Positions 1-7,466 of a DNA stretch of 36,994 nt are shown here, one piece after another (position 1 is the first letter of the stretch; the number at the start of each line of letters is the position of its first letter). The stretch comes from Streptococcus sp. M334 (GTDB lineage: Bacteria > Bacillota > Bacilli > Lactobacillales > Streptococcaceae): NCBI RefSeq assembly GCF_000187745.1, contig NZ_GL732486.1, forward strand, positions 383,270 to 420,263, in the 5' to 3' direction. The translations under genes were made by a program, and so were the position numbers. The notes below the pieces were generated by a model. It ran no database searches and had not been told where the DNA came from. It saw only the letters and a program-made list of their open reading frames with translations.

Positions 1-869
1 TAGATTATTGCAAAACTCATAAGCGTTTGAGTTCACACACAATTCGCGCTTATAAGAATGATCTTATGCAATTTTATAACTCAGACCATGATAATGTCGA
101 ATCCTATATAGAACACTTGACACAATCTAGCATAAAAACGAATACATTAAGAAGAAAAATTGCCTGTATGAAGGTGTTTTATAACTATCTAAAATACCAG
201 AACATAATTGAAGAGAATCCCTTCAATCAATTGCGCTTTCAATTTAGAACTGAAAAAATATTACCTAAAACGATTCCGCATGACATTCTGAAAAGCATTT
301 TTATATATTTAGAACAGAAAGTAATTGTATCTAAAACTGATTATCAAAAACAACACGCTGAAAGAAATCTACTGATTATTTCACTTTTACTTTCAACAGG
401 CATCAGAATTTCTGAACTTTGCCACATTCATCTCAAAGATATTAATCTTTCCAATAAGACACTCCATATTATAGGAAAGGGTAAGAAAGAGCGTATCCTA
501 TTTTTAGGAGATCAAAAAACATTCAATTTATTAGAAACATATATAAATAAAACAAGAAATGAATCCAATGATTTCTTGTTCCCAGGGAAACATTCACTTA
601 AACCATTGTCAGAGCAAAGTGTACGTTTAGTAATAAAGAGAATCGTTGAACAAAATAACTTTTCTAGAACTATTACACCGCATATGTTTAGACATAGCTT
701 TGCGACAATGCTTCTAGATAGTGATGTAGATATTCGATATATTCAACAAATGCTAGGACACAGTTCTATATCAATCACACAAATCTATACTCACGTATCT
801 CATTCAAAACAAAAAGAAATACTTAGTTCTTTTAATCCTGTATCAGCGATTCATTCTGAAATCGAGTAA
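1..869 (+). CDS. Tyrosine recombinase (XerC/D-like integrase), 5' end outside the window
   Basis: Site-specific DNA recombinase that cuts and rejoins DNA through a tyrosine. The reading frame is open to the first base of the window and the residues before the TTG at 27 (DYCKTHKRLSSHTIRAYKNDL region) still match the N-terminal SAM-like core-binding domain, so the gene starts upstream and the TTG is not the true start. Numbering from the TTG, the catalytic set is complete: Arg127 in STGIRISE, Lys near 151 in GKGKKER, His219 and Arg222 in TPHMFRHSF, His245 in LGHSS, and nucleophile Tyr254. The C-terminus is natural (stop at 867-869). It could be the integrase of the element or of a nested module; the missing start prevents a choice. 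It is separated by 346 bases from the convergent pezAT operon. Confidence 0.9.
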   Translation, partial: DYCKTHKRLSSHTIRAYKNDLMQFYNSDHDNVESYIEHLTQSSIKTNTLRRKIACMKVFYNYLKYQNIIEENPFNQLRFQFRTEKILPKTIPHDILKSIFIYLEQKVIVSKTDYQKQHAERNLLIISLLLSTGIRISELCHIHLKDINLSNKTLHIIGKGKKERILFLGDQKTFNLLETYINKTRNESNDFLFPGKHSLKPLSEQSVRLVIKRIVEQNNFSRTITPHMFRHSFATMLLDSDVDIRYIQQMLGHSSISITQIYTHVSHSKQKEILSSFNPVSAIHSEIE

Positions 870-1215
870 GAGAACTTTCCAAAGCTTACAGTTTAGTTCA
901 TCTAAAATTAATTTTTGTAGTTCGAATTTAGTTAATAGATTTTATGCTCAACAAAAGCAAAAAACATATAAAACTTCATTTTGAATCAGCATTTATACTA
1001 GATTCCGTATTAAGAACTCCATAATTGTTTTTCTAAAATATAACTTTCAAATATCCTTAAATATAGATGAGGAAAAACTCAATCTCAGAAGAAAATGGAG
1101 TAAATCTTCCTACAAGAAAACGCATAGTATCAAGTTTCAACACCTAATACTATGCGTTTTTCTGATTTTAAAGACTTTTTTTATCCTAAATAGACTTTAT
1201 TTTAAAATCCGAGAT
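870..1215. other. Gene-free spacer between recombinase and pezT
   Basis: AT-rich spacer between two convergent genes. I see no ORF with a ribosome binding site. The only clear structure is the long inverted repeat at 1117-1160, listed separately. If the recombinase is the element integrase, this is one place where an attachment-site arm region could lie, but I found no repeat to support that. Confidence 0.6.
1117..1160 (-). terminator. Inverted repeat, probable terminator between convergent genes
   Basis: Perfect 14-bp arms AAAACGCATAGTAT and ATACTATGCGTTTT around a 16-base loop, about 55 bases past the pezT stop. Because the arms start and end in A/T runs, the hairpin could end transcripts from both directions. 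The U-run is short (about four), so efficiency is uncertain. Confidence 0.6.
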
Positions 1216-1986
1216 CTAATAACCATTTCGATTAGTTAAATCTTTCAATCTTTCTTCTCCAGATTTAAGCATCTCTTTCTCTACATTACTCCATTTTCCG
1301 AAGAGGCATTCTTGAAGAACTGTTGTTACGGAAATCTCATCCGTTTCAGAATCGTAAATACATGTCCTATCTCTTTGGTAAATTTGAATGCGGTCAAAGA
1401 GTTTATCGTTTTCTAACTCTCTTAGGTTATCAACTAAATGCTCTACAATACCATCATGATGTTCTTTTGGAGTTGCGCGTGCTTGAGTTGGATTGATAGA
1501 GTACAGTTCTTCGTACCGGATAAGGGTACTCAGATAAGACAGCTCAGGCTTTGTCGCAATTAAGTCTAATTGTACTTCATATCCCTTATTTTTCAATAGT
1601 TGTGCTGTTTTCTTTGGAACATCAATAGTACGTAAAGTTCCCTCAATCAAAAGATTGTATCCCAAATGACTCAATTCTCTCACTAAAGACTCCACCATTT
1701 TTCCTGCAAAATCCTTGGTGTATTCAACACTATCTTTGCCATATTCTTGCTGAAGTTCTAAATAGTGTGGATGCTGAGAACGAAAACTATCGCCATCTAT
1801 GATAACAATATTTCCTTGAAATTCTTTCTGTTTAATACGATGAATTGTAGTCTTACCAGCACCACTTTGCCCTCCAAGTAAAATCGCAATAGGTTGCTTA
1901 CTGGACTTTTTTCTTCTTGTCAGTGAGCGAAGGTTCCGTGCTAGAGCATGTTTGAATTCACTATCAGTATAATCTTGGATTTCCAT
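1216..1986 (-). CDS. pezT: PezT, zeta-family toxin (UDP-GlcNAc kinase)
   Basis: Toxin of the PezAT system. Zeta toxins phosphorylate UDP-N-acetylglucosamine in the cytoplasm, which blocks peptidoglycan synthesis at MurA. Seen here: P-loop GQSGAGKT at residues 39-46, catalytic aspartate in IDGDSFR (Asp66), and a conserved IEGTLRT segment near 114-120. The length, 256 residues, is normal for PezT and all recognisable active-site residues are present, so the toxin looks functional. The ATG overlaps the pezA stop by one base (TAATG), so translation is coupled and antitoxin is made first. It most likely serves to keep the element in the cell, with a possible effect on virulence and lysis as reported for the family. 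Confidence 0.95.
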   Translation of the reverse strand: MEIQDYTDSEFKHALARNLRSLTRRKKSSKQPIAILLGGQSGAGKTTIHRIKQKEFQGNIVIIDGDSFRSQHPHYLELQQEYGKDSVEYTKDFAGKMVESLVRELSHLGYNLLIEGTLRTIDVPKKTAQLLKNKGYEVQLDLIATKPELSYLSTLIRYEELYSINPTQARATPKEHHDGIVEHLVDNLRELENDKLFDRIQIYQRDRTCIYDSETDEISVTTVLQECLFGKWSNVEKEMLKSGEERLKDLTNRNGY

Positions 1987-2462
1987 TAGGTTACCATCCG
2001 TTTTTCAGATATCTCTAACATACGTTCAATTCCATCCAAATAGCCACTATATCTCTCTACTTCATTAAAAGTCTCTACTAAATAGATATTCGTATGAATC
2101 AAGTAAGATAGATCGTCACTCATTAAAATCCAAGGATTAGATTCATCATCAATGCTAATTCCCTGGCTATCTTGATAACGATAGAGTCTAGATAGTAGAT
2201 TAGCACCTCTTTCTTTCACAATTTCAATTTTTAAAGTCAATTCATAATCTTCAACAGGATTGAGCATTTTATCTTCTCCTACAATATCGACATAAGATAC
2301 ATTAAACTTCTGACAAATGATGTCTATTAATTCGGTAGAGACTGAACTCGTTCCATTTTCATAACGACTCAGACTATTTCGTGAAATACCTACAATCCGT
2401 GCAAATTCGGGTTGTGTTAAGTCATGTGTTTTACGTAAGGATTTTATGTTCTTTCCAATCAT
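1986..2462 (-). CDS. pezA: PezA, antitoxin and autorepressor
   Basis: Antitoxin that binds and neutralises PezT and represses the operon. An N-terminal XRE/HTH_3 domain covers about residues 4-60 (LTQPEFARIVGISRNSLSRYENG region); the C-terminal part, about 70-158, is the helical toxin-binding domain. Length 158 is standard for PezA. Start supported by AAAGGAG seven bases before the ATG. A palindrome overlapping the promoter (2510-2531) is the probable operator. First gene of a two-gene operon with pezT. Confidence 0.95.
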   Translation of the reverse strand: MIGKNIKSLRKTHDLTQPEFARIVGISRNSLSRYENGTSSVSTELIDIICQKFNVSYVDIVGEDKMLNPVEDYELTLKIEIVKERGANLLSRLYRYQDSQGISIDDESNPWILMSDDLSYLIHTNIYLVETFNEVERYSGYLDGIERMLEISEKRMVT

Positions 2463-2489
2463 GGCAAACTCCTTTATTTTTATAATTCA

Positions 2490-2531
2490 ATTATAGCATA
2501 AAAAAGCATAACGCACCAAAATTGGTGCGTT
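2490..2531 (-). promoter_or_regulatory. pezAT promoter with palindromic PezA operator
   Basis: On the minus strand a TATAAT -10 box (2490-2495) lies 18 bases after TTGGTG. That hexamer is part of a palindrome at 2510-2531 with 10-bp perfect arms AACGCACCAA and TTGGTGCGTT around two bases. PezA is known to bind a palindrome at its own promoter; an operator covering the -35 explains autorepression. The promoter boxes are my reading. Confidence 0.75.
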
Positions 2532-2611
2532 ATTTCTTATTTTTCTAGCCTAAACTTTACTTCTAAAAAAGCTACCTAAAAGGGAGCATAACACTCAACA
2601 GTATAGAGATA

Positions 2612-2717
2612 ATACTCTTCGAAAATCAAATTCAAACTGCGTCAGCTTCGCCTTGCCATACCTAAGTACAGTCAGCGACTAGCTTCCTAGTTTGCTCTTT
2701 GATTTTCGTTGAGTATA
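2612..2717 (+). repeat. BOX element (boxA-boxC type, no boxB)
   Basis: Starts with ATACTCTTCGAAAATC and contains GCGTCAGCTTCGCCTTGCC, typical of boxA; ends with CTAGCTTCCTAGTTTGCTC and a GATTTTCGTTGAGTATA-type tail, typical of boxC. The two ends pair with each other (CGAAAATCAAA with TTTGATTTTCG), giving the expected stem-loop RNA. About 106 bases long, so boxB is absent. BOX repeats are characteristic of S. pneumoniae and near relatives. It lies 31 bases past the stop of the anticodon nuclease gene and could act on its mRNA 3' end. Confidence 0.88.
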
Positions 2718-2748
2718 AGTACATCTCTTTAATGAAATGTCGTTATTT

Positions 2749-5139
2749 TTATCTATCTTCCAGAAAATCTGGGTGAGTTAAATTACTATTATTGAGAAAT
2801 GATTTAAATTGTTCTGGATCATTTCGATGTAAGACGCCTAATATTATTCTAGCATCATGCTTAAACTCGCATGTATTAATGGGATTGCGAGTTCTATCAA
2901 ACCTATCTTCTCCATGAGAGTACTCATTATTTATACGTTGTATAAACGGAGCATTCTCACCTCCGAAATAATTAATAATTTTATTGTCATTGTTTGTTTG
3001 ACAGTCAGGATATTTAAAGTACAAAAGAGTTTCAATAAACTTTCTGCCGTTATTTGGAAAATTATAAAAAACAGAAAAATTATTTTCGTCTTCATCTTCC
3101 GTCGCCACTCTATATATTTGTTCAAACAGGAATACAAATTCCGTGACTTTATTTGACATATAATTAGGCAAATTTTTTATATAACTTTTTGACGGGATAT
3201 TTTCAGCTTCTTTTATCTTTTCTATTAAGTAATAATCTTTTTTATTAGAAAATCTATTTGTATATTTCAAGAAATCTAGATTATGAGTGGACAAGAAGTA
3301 TTGTAAAAATTCTTTCTTTTTTAGAAGACAAAAAATTAGGTTGTAAATATAAAAAATGTTATTTTCATCTAGACTAGAGACAGGGTCATCAATAAATAAG
3401 ATTGTTTTTGACTTTTCTTCTGTCGACAAACTTTCTAATCTTGTAATATAATAAGCAAAGGCTATTAATGATTTTTCTCCTTCACTTAGATTATATGCTC
3501 TTTCTTCATTTCGAGAAACTTCGAAATATATACCTTCCTCATCATCGACTGATTTTAGGGACATCTCTGAATGTGCTAAAGAATTTTGAAGTATCATATT
3601 TATACGTTTTACTGCTTCAGATTCTGACTTTAAACTACCTTCAAGTTCACTAATATCTTTCTCAAATTTTTCTTTTTCTTCGTTTACTATTTTCTGCTCC
3701 AAATTTATTTTTTCCATATCCTCTTGGAGTTGGTCAACTTCTTGAGATAGTTTAGTGAACTCAGGTACAGGGAACTCTTTTACAATATAATATCTTCGAA
3801 GAAAATCTAAACTTTTAGTTTTCCTATCCTCAAATTGTTCTATCTGTTTAATAGTGTCATCATATAGTGAGTTAATCTCAACTTGAATTTCGGAAAAATC
3901 AATCCAATTTAAATCATTAATTTCAATTTTAGAAAAAATGTCTCGTTGTTTTTCTGAAATTTTTGATTCTAGTATTTCTAGAACTCTTTTTCTATTATCA
4001 GTATTATTTTCAATCTCTTTGTTTATATTTTGAATATCAGATACAGAATCTTTAAAATAATCTTCCTTATTAATATTTGGAATAGCATCTAATTTTTGGA
4101 TTTCTGATTTTATCCTATTATTTTGCAGCACTAATTCGTTTTCCAGAGATCTTAACTCATCAGAAAAAGCCAACTTTAGATTTTTAATGAGGTCACTATC
4201 AATGCTATTACCACAAAATACACATTTTTCTGGATTATCTCCATGGATATCAACACCATGCTTAATCCAATTTATTTTATCTGGACTATCTTTATATTCA
4301 TCTAAAATATTACTTACTGAGACAACTTTAGATAAAAGTTTCTTCGTATTTTCTAAAAATAATGTGAAATTAAAATTTTTATCAAAACTAACTAAATCAA
4401 TTTTTTGTGGTTTATTTATGTTTTTTTCGAGAATTCGTATTTTGGCTTGTTCAACATTCTTTTCTAACTCAGCTACAGCCTTCTCATCATCTTGTAATGG
4501 TAAAATAGGAAAATGAGCTGAATATTTTTCAAACTCCTCCTTTATATCTCGTATATCATATTTATTACCAACTACGACCGAGGGATTCTTTAAATTCTTA
4601 ATTTTTGAAGCAGTTGTTCTCAGTTTTGAATCTAAACTATCTTTACTGATTTTAGTCTTTTGTTGCTTTTCAGTTATATCCAATTCAATCTGTGACAATT
4701 TTTCATTTCTAGGTTTAAGTTCGTTTAATCGTATATCTTCGATTTTCTTCAAGGTTTCATTAGTATCACTACCTATTGAAATTTGGAAACTATTTAATTT
4801 ATTGTCGTTGTGAAGATAAATATTATCGTCAATAAATCGCTGATTAAAAACTTTGCAATCTATTGGTAACTCGCTACCTATTTCGTTTGACTTAATAATC
4901 CTATGATTAGCTAGTTTGACTTCAAAATCTATCTTTTCATACTTTTCTGGAAGTTGCTTAAGTTCAATACTTTGAAAAATTTTCGAATAAGTACTTTTTC
5001 CGGAATAGTTTCTACCGTAAAAAATATTAATTCTTCCATCATTAAAATCATTACCGATACCTGATTGACTATGCTGTTTGTAGTCTTTATAGCAACCAAA
5101 ATCTTTGATATCAATTTTTTTTATTTCTAAATTTGACAT
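2749..5139 (-). CDS. rloC: RloC/PrrC-type anticodon nuclease with zinc hook
   Basis: ATPase-coupled tRNA anticodon nuclease, a suicide-type phage or stress defence factor. Order of parts: Walker A GRNYSGKST (residues 42-50); long coiled coils about 125-250 and 315-510 separated by CVFCG (Cys306, Cys309), the zinc-hook position of Rad50-like RloC; ABC signature LSEGE (551-555); Walker B ILFIDDPVSSLD (about 580-591); H-loop STHN (His619); then a C-terminal domain with Arg699-x3-Glu703 and His742 in NEYSHG. That Arg-x3-Glu...His triad is the known catalytic set of PrrC and RloC. Length 796 and the CxxC hook favour RloC over PrrC (about 400 residues, no hook). All key residues are present. ATG preceded by AGAGAGG. 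No restriction genes are adjacent, unlike PrrC. The alternative is a generic AAA_13 defence ATPase. Confidence 0.82.
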   Translation of the reverse strand: MSNLEIKKIDIKDFGCYKDYKQHSQSGIGNDFNDGRINIFYGRNYSGKSTYSKIFQSIELKQLPEKYEKIDFEVKLANHRIIKSNEIGSELPIDCKVFNQRFIDDNIYLHNDNKLNSFQISIGSDTNETLKKIEDIRLNELKPRNEKLSQIELDITEKQQKTKISKDSLDSKLRTTASKIKNLKNPSVVVGNKYDIRDIKEEFEKYSAHFPILPLQDDEKAVAELEKNVEQAKIRILEKNINKPQKIDLVSFDKNFNFTLFLENTKKLLSKVVSVSNILDEYKDSPDKINWIKHGVDIHGDNPEKCVFCGNSIDSDLIKNLKLAFSDELRSLENELVLQNNRIKSEIQKLDAIPNINKEDYFKDSVSDIQNINKEIENNTDNRKRVLEILESKISEKQRDIFSKIEINDLNWIDFSEIQVEINSLYDDTIKQIEQFEDRKTKSLDFLRRYYIVKEFPVPEFTKLSQEVDQLQEDMEKINLEQKIVNEEKEKFEKDISELEGSLKSESEAVKRINMILQNSLAHSEMSLKSVDDEEGIYFEVSRNEERAYNLSEGEKSLIAFAYYITRLESLSTEEKSKTILFIDDPVSSLDENNIFYIYNLIFCLLKKKEFLQYFLSTHNLDFLKYTNRFSNKKDYYLIEKIKEAENIPSKSYIKNLPNYMSNKVTEFVFLFEQIYRVATEDEDENNFSVFYNFPNNGRKFIETLLYFKYPDCQTNNDNKIINYFGGENAPFIQRINNEYSHGEDRFDRTRNPINTCEFKHDARIILGVLHRNDPEQFKSFLNNSNLTHPDFLEDR

Positions 5140-5157
5140 AATTTATACCTCTCTTTC

Positions 5158-5166
5158 ATTATATCA
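5158..5166 (-). promoter_or_regulatory. Extended -10 promoter of the anticodon nuclease gene
   Basis: On the minus strand TGATATAAT, an extended -10 (TG-N-TATAAT), sits about 18 bases before the start codon's upstream side. I see no good -35, which is usual with an extended -10. The gene therefore appears to have its own promoter. Confidence 0.5.
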
Positions 5167-5444
5167 TATAGAGATAACATAAAACAGGATGCTTACTCAA
5201 ATTACTTTATAAATGAGAATCGTGCCAATGAAGCAACTTCTTTCAACTCCGTAAAATAAAATTTTTAAGCCTAATCTATCATATGAAATACTGCAAAACT
5301 TAGTCTTAATTTGTCAGTCTAACTTATTCCGACAGGAGTTTCATTTCTGACTTGACAAAAATGAGTCACAAGCCGACTGTCACGAAACACAACTGAACTA
5401 TTCTGGTAGACATTTATTACAATTTATCGGAAAACTAAATAACG

Positions 5445-5472
5445 AAAAAGCGAGTCAGTCCGCCTGACTCGC
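5445..5472 (-). terminator. Intrinsic terminator after the 75-residue gene
   Basis: Minus-strand RNA forms a perfect 9-bp GC-rich stem GCGAGTCAG/CTGACTCGC with a 5-base loop, followed by five U. It lies about 85 bases past the stop of the gene at 5558 and closes that operon. Confidence 0.85.
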
Positions 5473-5557
5473 TACTATTAACCCTGATAACTGAACTGCT
5501 AGCTATCAACTTGGCTAAGAGTAATTTCTTTCTTTTGAGGTCACTTGTTTCAAAATA

Positions 5558-5785
5558 CTATACATTAAAATACTCTTGTTTAATTTTTGTAAGCAGATTG
5601 TTAGCAACCGAAGTTACACCAACATGCATCAGTTCAGGATCAGAATAATCTAGATTACGAGCATAGCCTTCTGCAACAGTCTGAGCAATACGCTTATCCA
5701 ATTTATAATTAGAGGCTTTTAATAGTGCTTGAAATAATTCTGAACTATATAGTTTAATATTATTTTCCAATGATACTACTGCCAT
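5558..5785 (-). CDS. Small partner protein of the DUF3990-like gene, unknown function
   Basis: 75 residues, mostly helical, soluble, no motif I recognise. The ATG overlaps the end of the upstream DUF3990-like gene by 10 bases, and a strong GGAGAGGAG precedes it, so both proteins are made from one message. DUF3990 proteins are often encoded with a small DUF3791-type partner; the sequence here does not clearly match DUF3791, and the gene order (small gene second) differs. It could be an antitoxin or immunity partner by position only. Followed by a strong terminator. Confidence 0.7.
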   Translation of the reverse strand: MAVVSLENNIKLYSSELFQALLKASNYKLDKRIAQTVAEGYARNLDYSDPELMHVGVTSVANNLLTKIKQEYFNV

Positions 5786-6408
5786 TTTTGTAACTCCTCT
5801 CCTGTTTTTGATTGATAAACCTTCTCTATTCTTATTATATCACAAAAAGATTGGTTGTGGATGGATAATTGTTTAAAAGAATAGGGTTTTCTAAACTCAG
5901 CAAGCATTTCTTCTTTTGTAATTTCATTTTGACGAAAACGAGCTAAAGCTTGGGTTGGATTATCATCAGTCTGAACACCATAGATAAAATCAAAATGGTG
6001 TTGTAATTCATCTGGATTTTCCCGATTTTGAACTACAAATTCCGCAAAATCTAAATCTGACTCTGACTTTTTATGTTTTGCAAAATAGTGACAATGATAG
6101 TCAGGGTTCTTAAAAATTTCTACAAAATTTGAAATACGAAATTCTACTATAATTCCTACTTCTTCCTTTGAGTCAAAAATATTATTGTTAGAGGTGCTTC
6201 GATTTAATGCTTCAACTTGCTTGTTAATAAATTTTCTAGCTTGTTCAAAGTCAGGCGTAATATAGAATCCAGGTCCAAAATCTAGCTCCCTTCCTAAGTT
6301 AAATTGAACATCGATTCCTTTTTTTAAGGATTCTAAATGTTTCAATAATGTAGCATGAAACCACTGAGTCTGACCTAGTTGCTTTTCCTGCTTGGTAGTC
6401 AAGTCCAA
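5776..6408 (-). CDS. DUF3990-like protein with ADP-ribosyltransferase-type fold, candidate toxin
   Basis: 210 residues. Near residues 16-60 the pattern WFHATL ... GRELDFGPGFYITPDFEQA resembles the DUF3990 core (His-x-T or His-Ala-T, then DFG-x-GFY-T and a following helix), which is related to ADP-ribosyltransferases. By that analogy the His and the GFYIT segment would bind NAD. The substrate is unknown. The start is TTG at 6408 with GAAGGAAG nine bases before it; no ATG start fits. Overlaps the 75-residue gene by 10 bases, a two-gene arrangement like a toxin-antitoxin pair. It is also compatible with a conjugation-associated effector of the element. The family call is by motif memory only. 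Confidence 0.68.
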   Translation of the reverse strand: MDLTTKQEKQLGQTQWFHATLLKHLESLKKGIDVQFNLGRELDFGPGFYITPDFEQARKFINKQVEALNRSTSNNNIFDSKEEVGIIVEFRISNFVEIFKNPDYHCHYFAKHKKSESDLDFAEFVVQNRENPDELQHHFDFIYGVQTDDNPTQALARFRQNEITKEEMLAEFRKPYSFKQLSIHNQSFCDIIRIEKVYQSKTGEELQKWQ

Positions 6409-6489
6409 AATATTTACTTCCTTCTCTAGTCTATACTAAAAGTATAACACAAGACTTTATTCAAGTAAAAGAAAATTTTATAAAACGAT

Positions 6490-6765
6490 TCACTTCCTTC
6501 CATCTTTTCTAAATCTCTCTAAATTCTTCTCCAATTGTTCCTTATGAAGTTGGTTCTTAGCTTCCTTTAATGTGTCGTCCAAAGTTTCTTCTCTATAAGT
6601 TGCTTCTGTTTTTAGTTGTTCTGATCCTTGATTTGGTGTGAAAATGATATCTAGCAGTCGGTCTATTTTTTCAAGATCCTGGACAGACATATCAGATAGT
6701 CGATGAATTAGTTTCTTAAATACATCACTATTGTCTTGTTTTTTCTTAAAAAATTTTGTAAACAT
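6490..6765 (-). CDS. Small charged hypothetical protein, Tn5252-type
   Basis: 91 residues, very rich in Lys, Glu and Gln, no membrane segment. An N-terminal basic stretch (FKKKQDN) is followed by helices with heptad-like spacing and a strongly charged C-terminal helix. Start ATG at 6765 with GAGAGG upstream. It belongs to the run of small minus-strand genes of the Tn5252-type backbone, 37 bases after the 127-residue gene. I do not recognise the family. Confidence 0.75.
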   Translation of the reverse strand: MFTKFFKKKQDNSDVFKKLIHRLSDMSVQDLEKIDRLLDIIFTPNQGSEQLKTEATYREETLDDTLKEAKNQLHKEQLEKNLERFRKDGRK

Positions 6766-6802
6766 CTATAACCTCTCAAAAAAAGCAGCCTCTTAAGACT
6801 GC

Positions 6803-7186
6803 TTAGTGTAATTCGGAAATCGCATCATAAATGGACTGCAATTTCTTATTGTCTTTATTCTTTGTGTCAATCAACGTATGTAGCTCTTCAATTTTCTTTT
6901 GACTGCTTTCAATATCGCTATTGTTATCCGCAATAAGTCTTTTAAGATGTTGCTGATAACTTGTAGTGATATCTGTCTCTTTTCCTGTTCTAACCTCTGT
7001 AACTTTGGGTTTAGAACTAGGATTCGATGCCGTCACAGGTTCTTGTTTTCGCTTTTGAAAAGCTGCTTCATAATTTACATCATTACCTCCTTGATGATTT
7101 CCAAATAAGGCCGCAATTTTATCTGGATCTTCTTGATTTTCTGATTTACTTTCTAATGGTTGATTAAAATTCCAATCTTTTGTCAT
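6803..7186 (-). CDS. Hypothetical protein with C-terminal coiled coil
   Basis: 127 residues. The first 60 or so are polar and low in hydrophobics, probably disordered (NQEDPDKIAALFGNHQGG, then a Pro/Ser/Lys stretch). Residues about 75-125 form a predicted coiled coil (LKRLIADNNSDIESSQKKIE). The ATG overlaps the stop of the 77-residue gene (ATGA), so the two are translationally coupled. Known in Tn5252-type elements by position; function unknown. Confidence 0.75.
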   Translation of the reverse strand: MTKDWNFNQPLESKSENQEDPDKIAALFGNHQGGNDVNYEAAFQKRKQEPVTASNPSSKPKVTEVRTGKETDITTSYQQHLKRLIADNNSDIESSQKKIEELHTLIDTKNKDNKKLQSIYDAISELH

Positions 7187-7416
7187 TCACTCATTTCATC
7201 CTTTCTAAATTCAGAATCATCGAATTGTCTTTCTCTACCGAAGGCATGGTCAAGAGCTTCTTCAAAACTCATGTGACTAATGCTTTGACGCCTTTTGAAC
7301 GTCGCAAACATCGCTGTCTCCAGTTGCTCTTTGTATGCAGTTAGTTTTTCGGTCTCTCTTGCTACCTTGCTTTCTTGCCTAGTGACCTTTTCTTCTAAGC
7401 GTTCAATAATGGTCAT
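7183..7416 (-). CDS. Small coiled-coil hypothetical protein
   Basis: 77 residues. The N-terminal half is a coiled coil rich in Glu and Lys (IERLEEKVTRQESKVARET), the C-terminal half acidic. Start ATG supported by AGGAGG seven bases upstream, one of the strongest ribosome binding sites in this region. Coupled to the next gene by an ATGA overlap. Function unknown; the pair may form a complex through their coiled coils. Confidence 0.75.
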   Translation of the reverse strand: MTIIERLEEKVTRQESKVARETEKLTAYKEQLETAMFATFKRRQSISHMSFEEALDHAFGRERQFDDSEFRKDEMSE

Positions 7417-7466
7417 ATACGAACCTCCTTCATTCTAATATTAGCTAAAACATCTTGATTTTGTTA

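Larger units (their letters stand above)
5140..5557. other. Intergenic spacer upstream of the anticodon nuclease
   Basis: Holds the promoter at its left side and a strong terminator (5445-5472) at its right side. In between I find no ORF with a ribosome binding site, only short imperfect inverted repeats around 5330-5390. This may be leftover sequence from insertion of the nuclease module next to the Tn5252-type genes. Confidence 0.5.

Noticed and set aside
27..29. TTG at 27 as start of the recombinase
   Set aside because: The frame is open to the window edge and the residues before it fit the N-terminal domain of the family.
4187..4516. 109-codon plus-strand ORF within the anticodon nuclease gene
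   Set aside because: Antisense to the zinc-hook coiled-coil region, no ribosome binding site, composition explained by the real gene.
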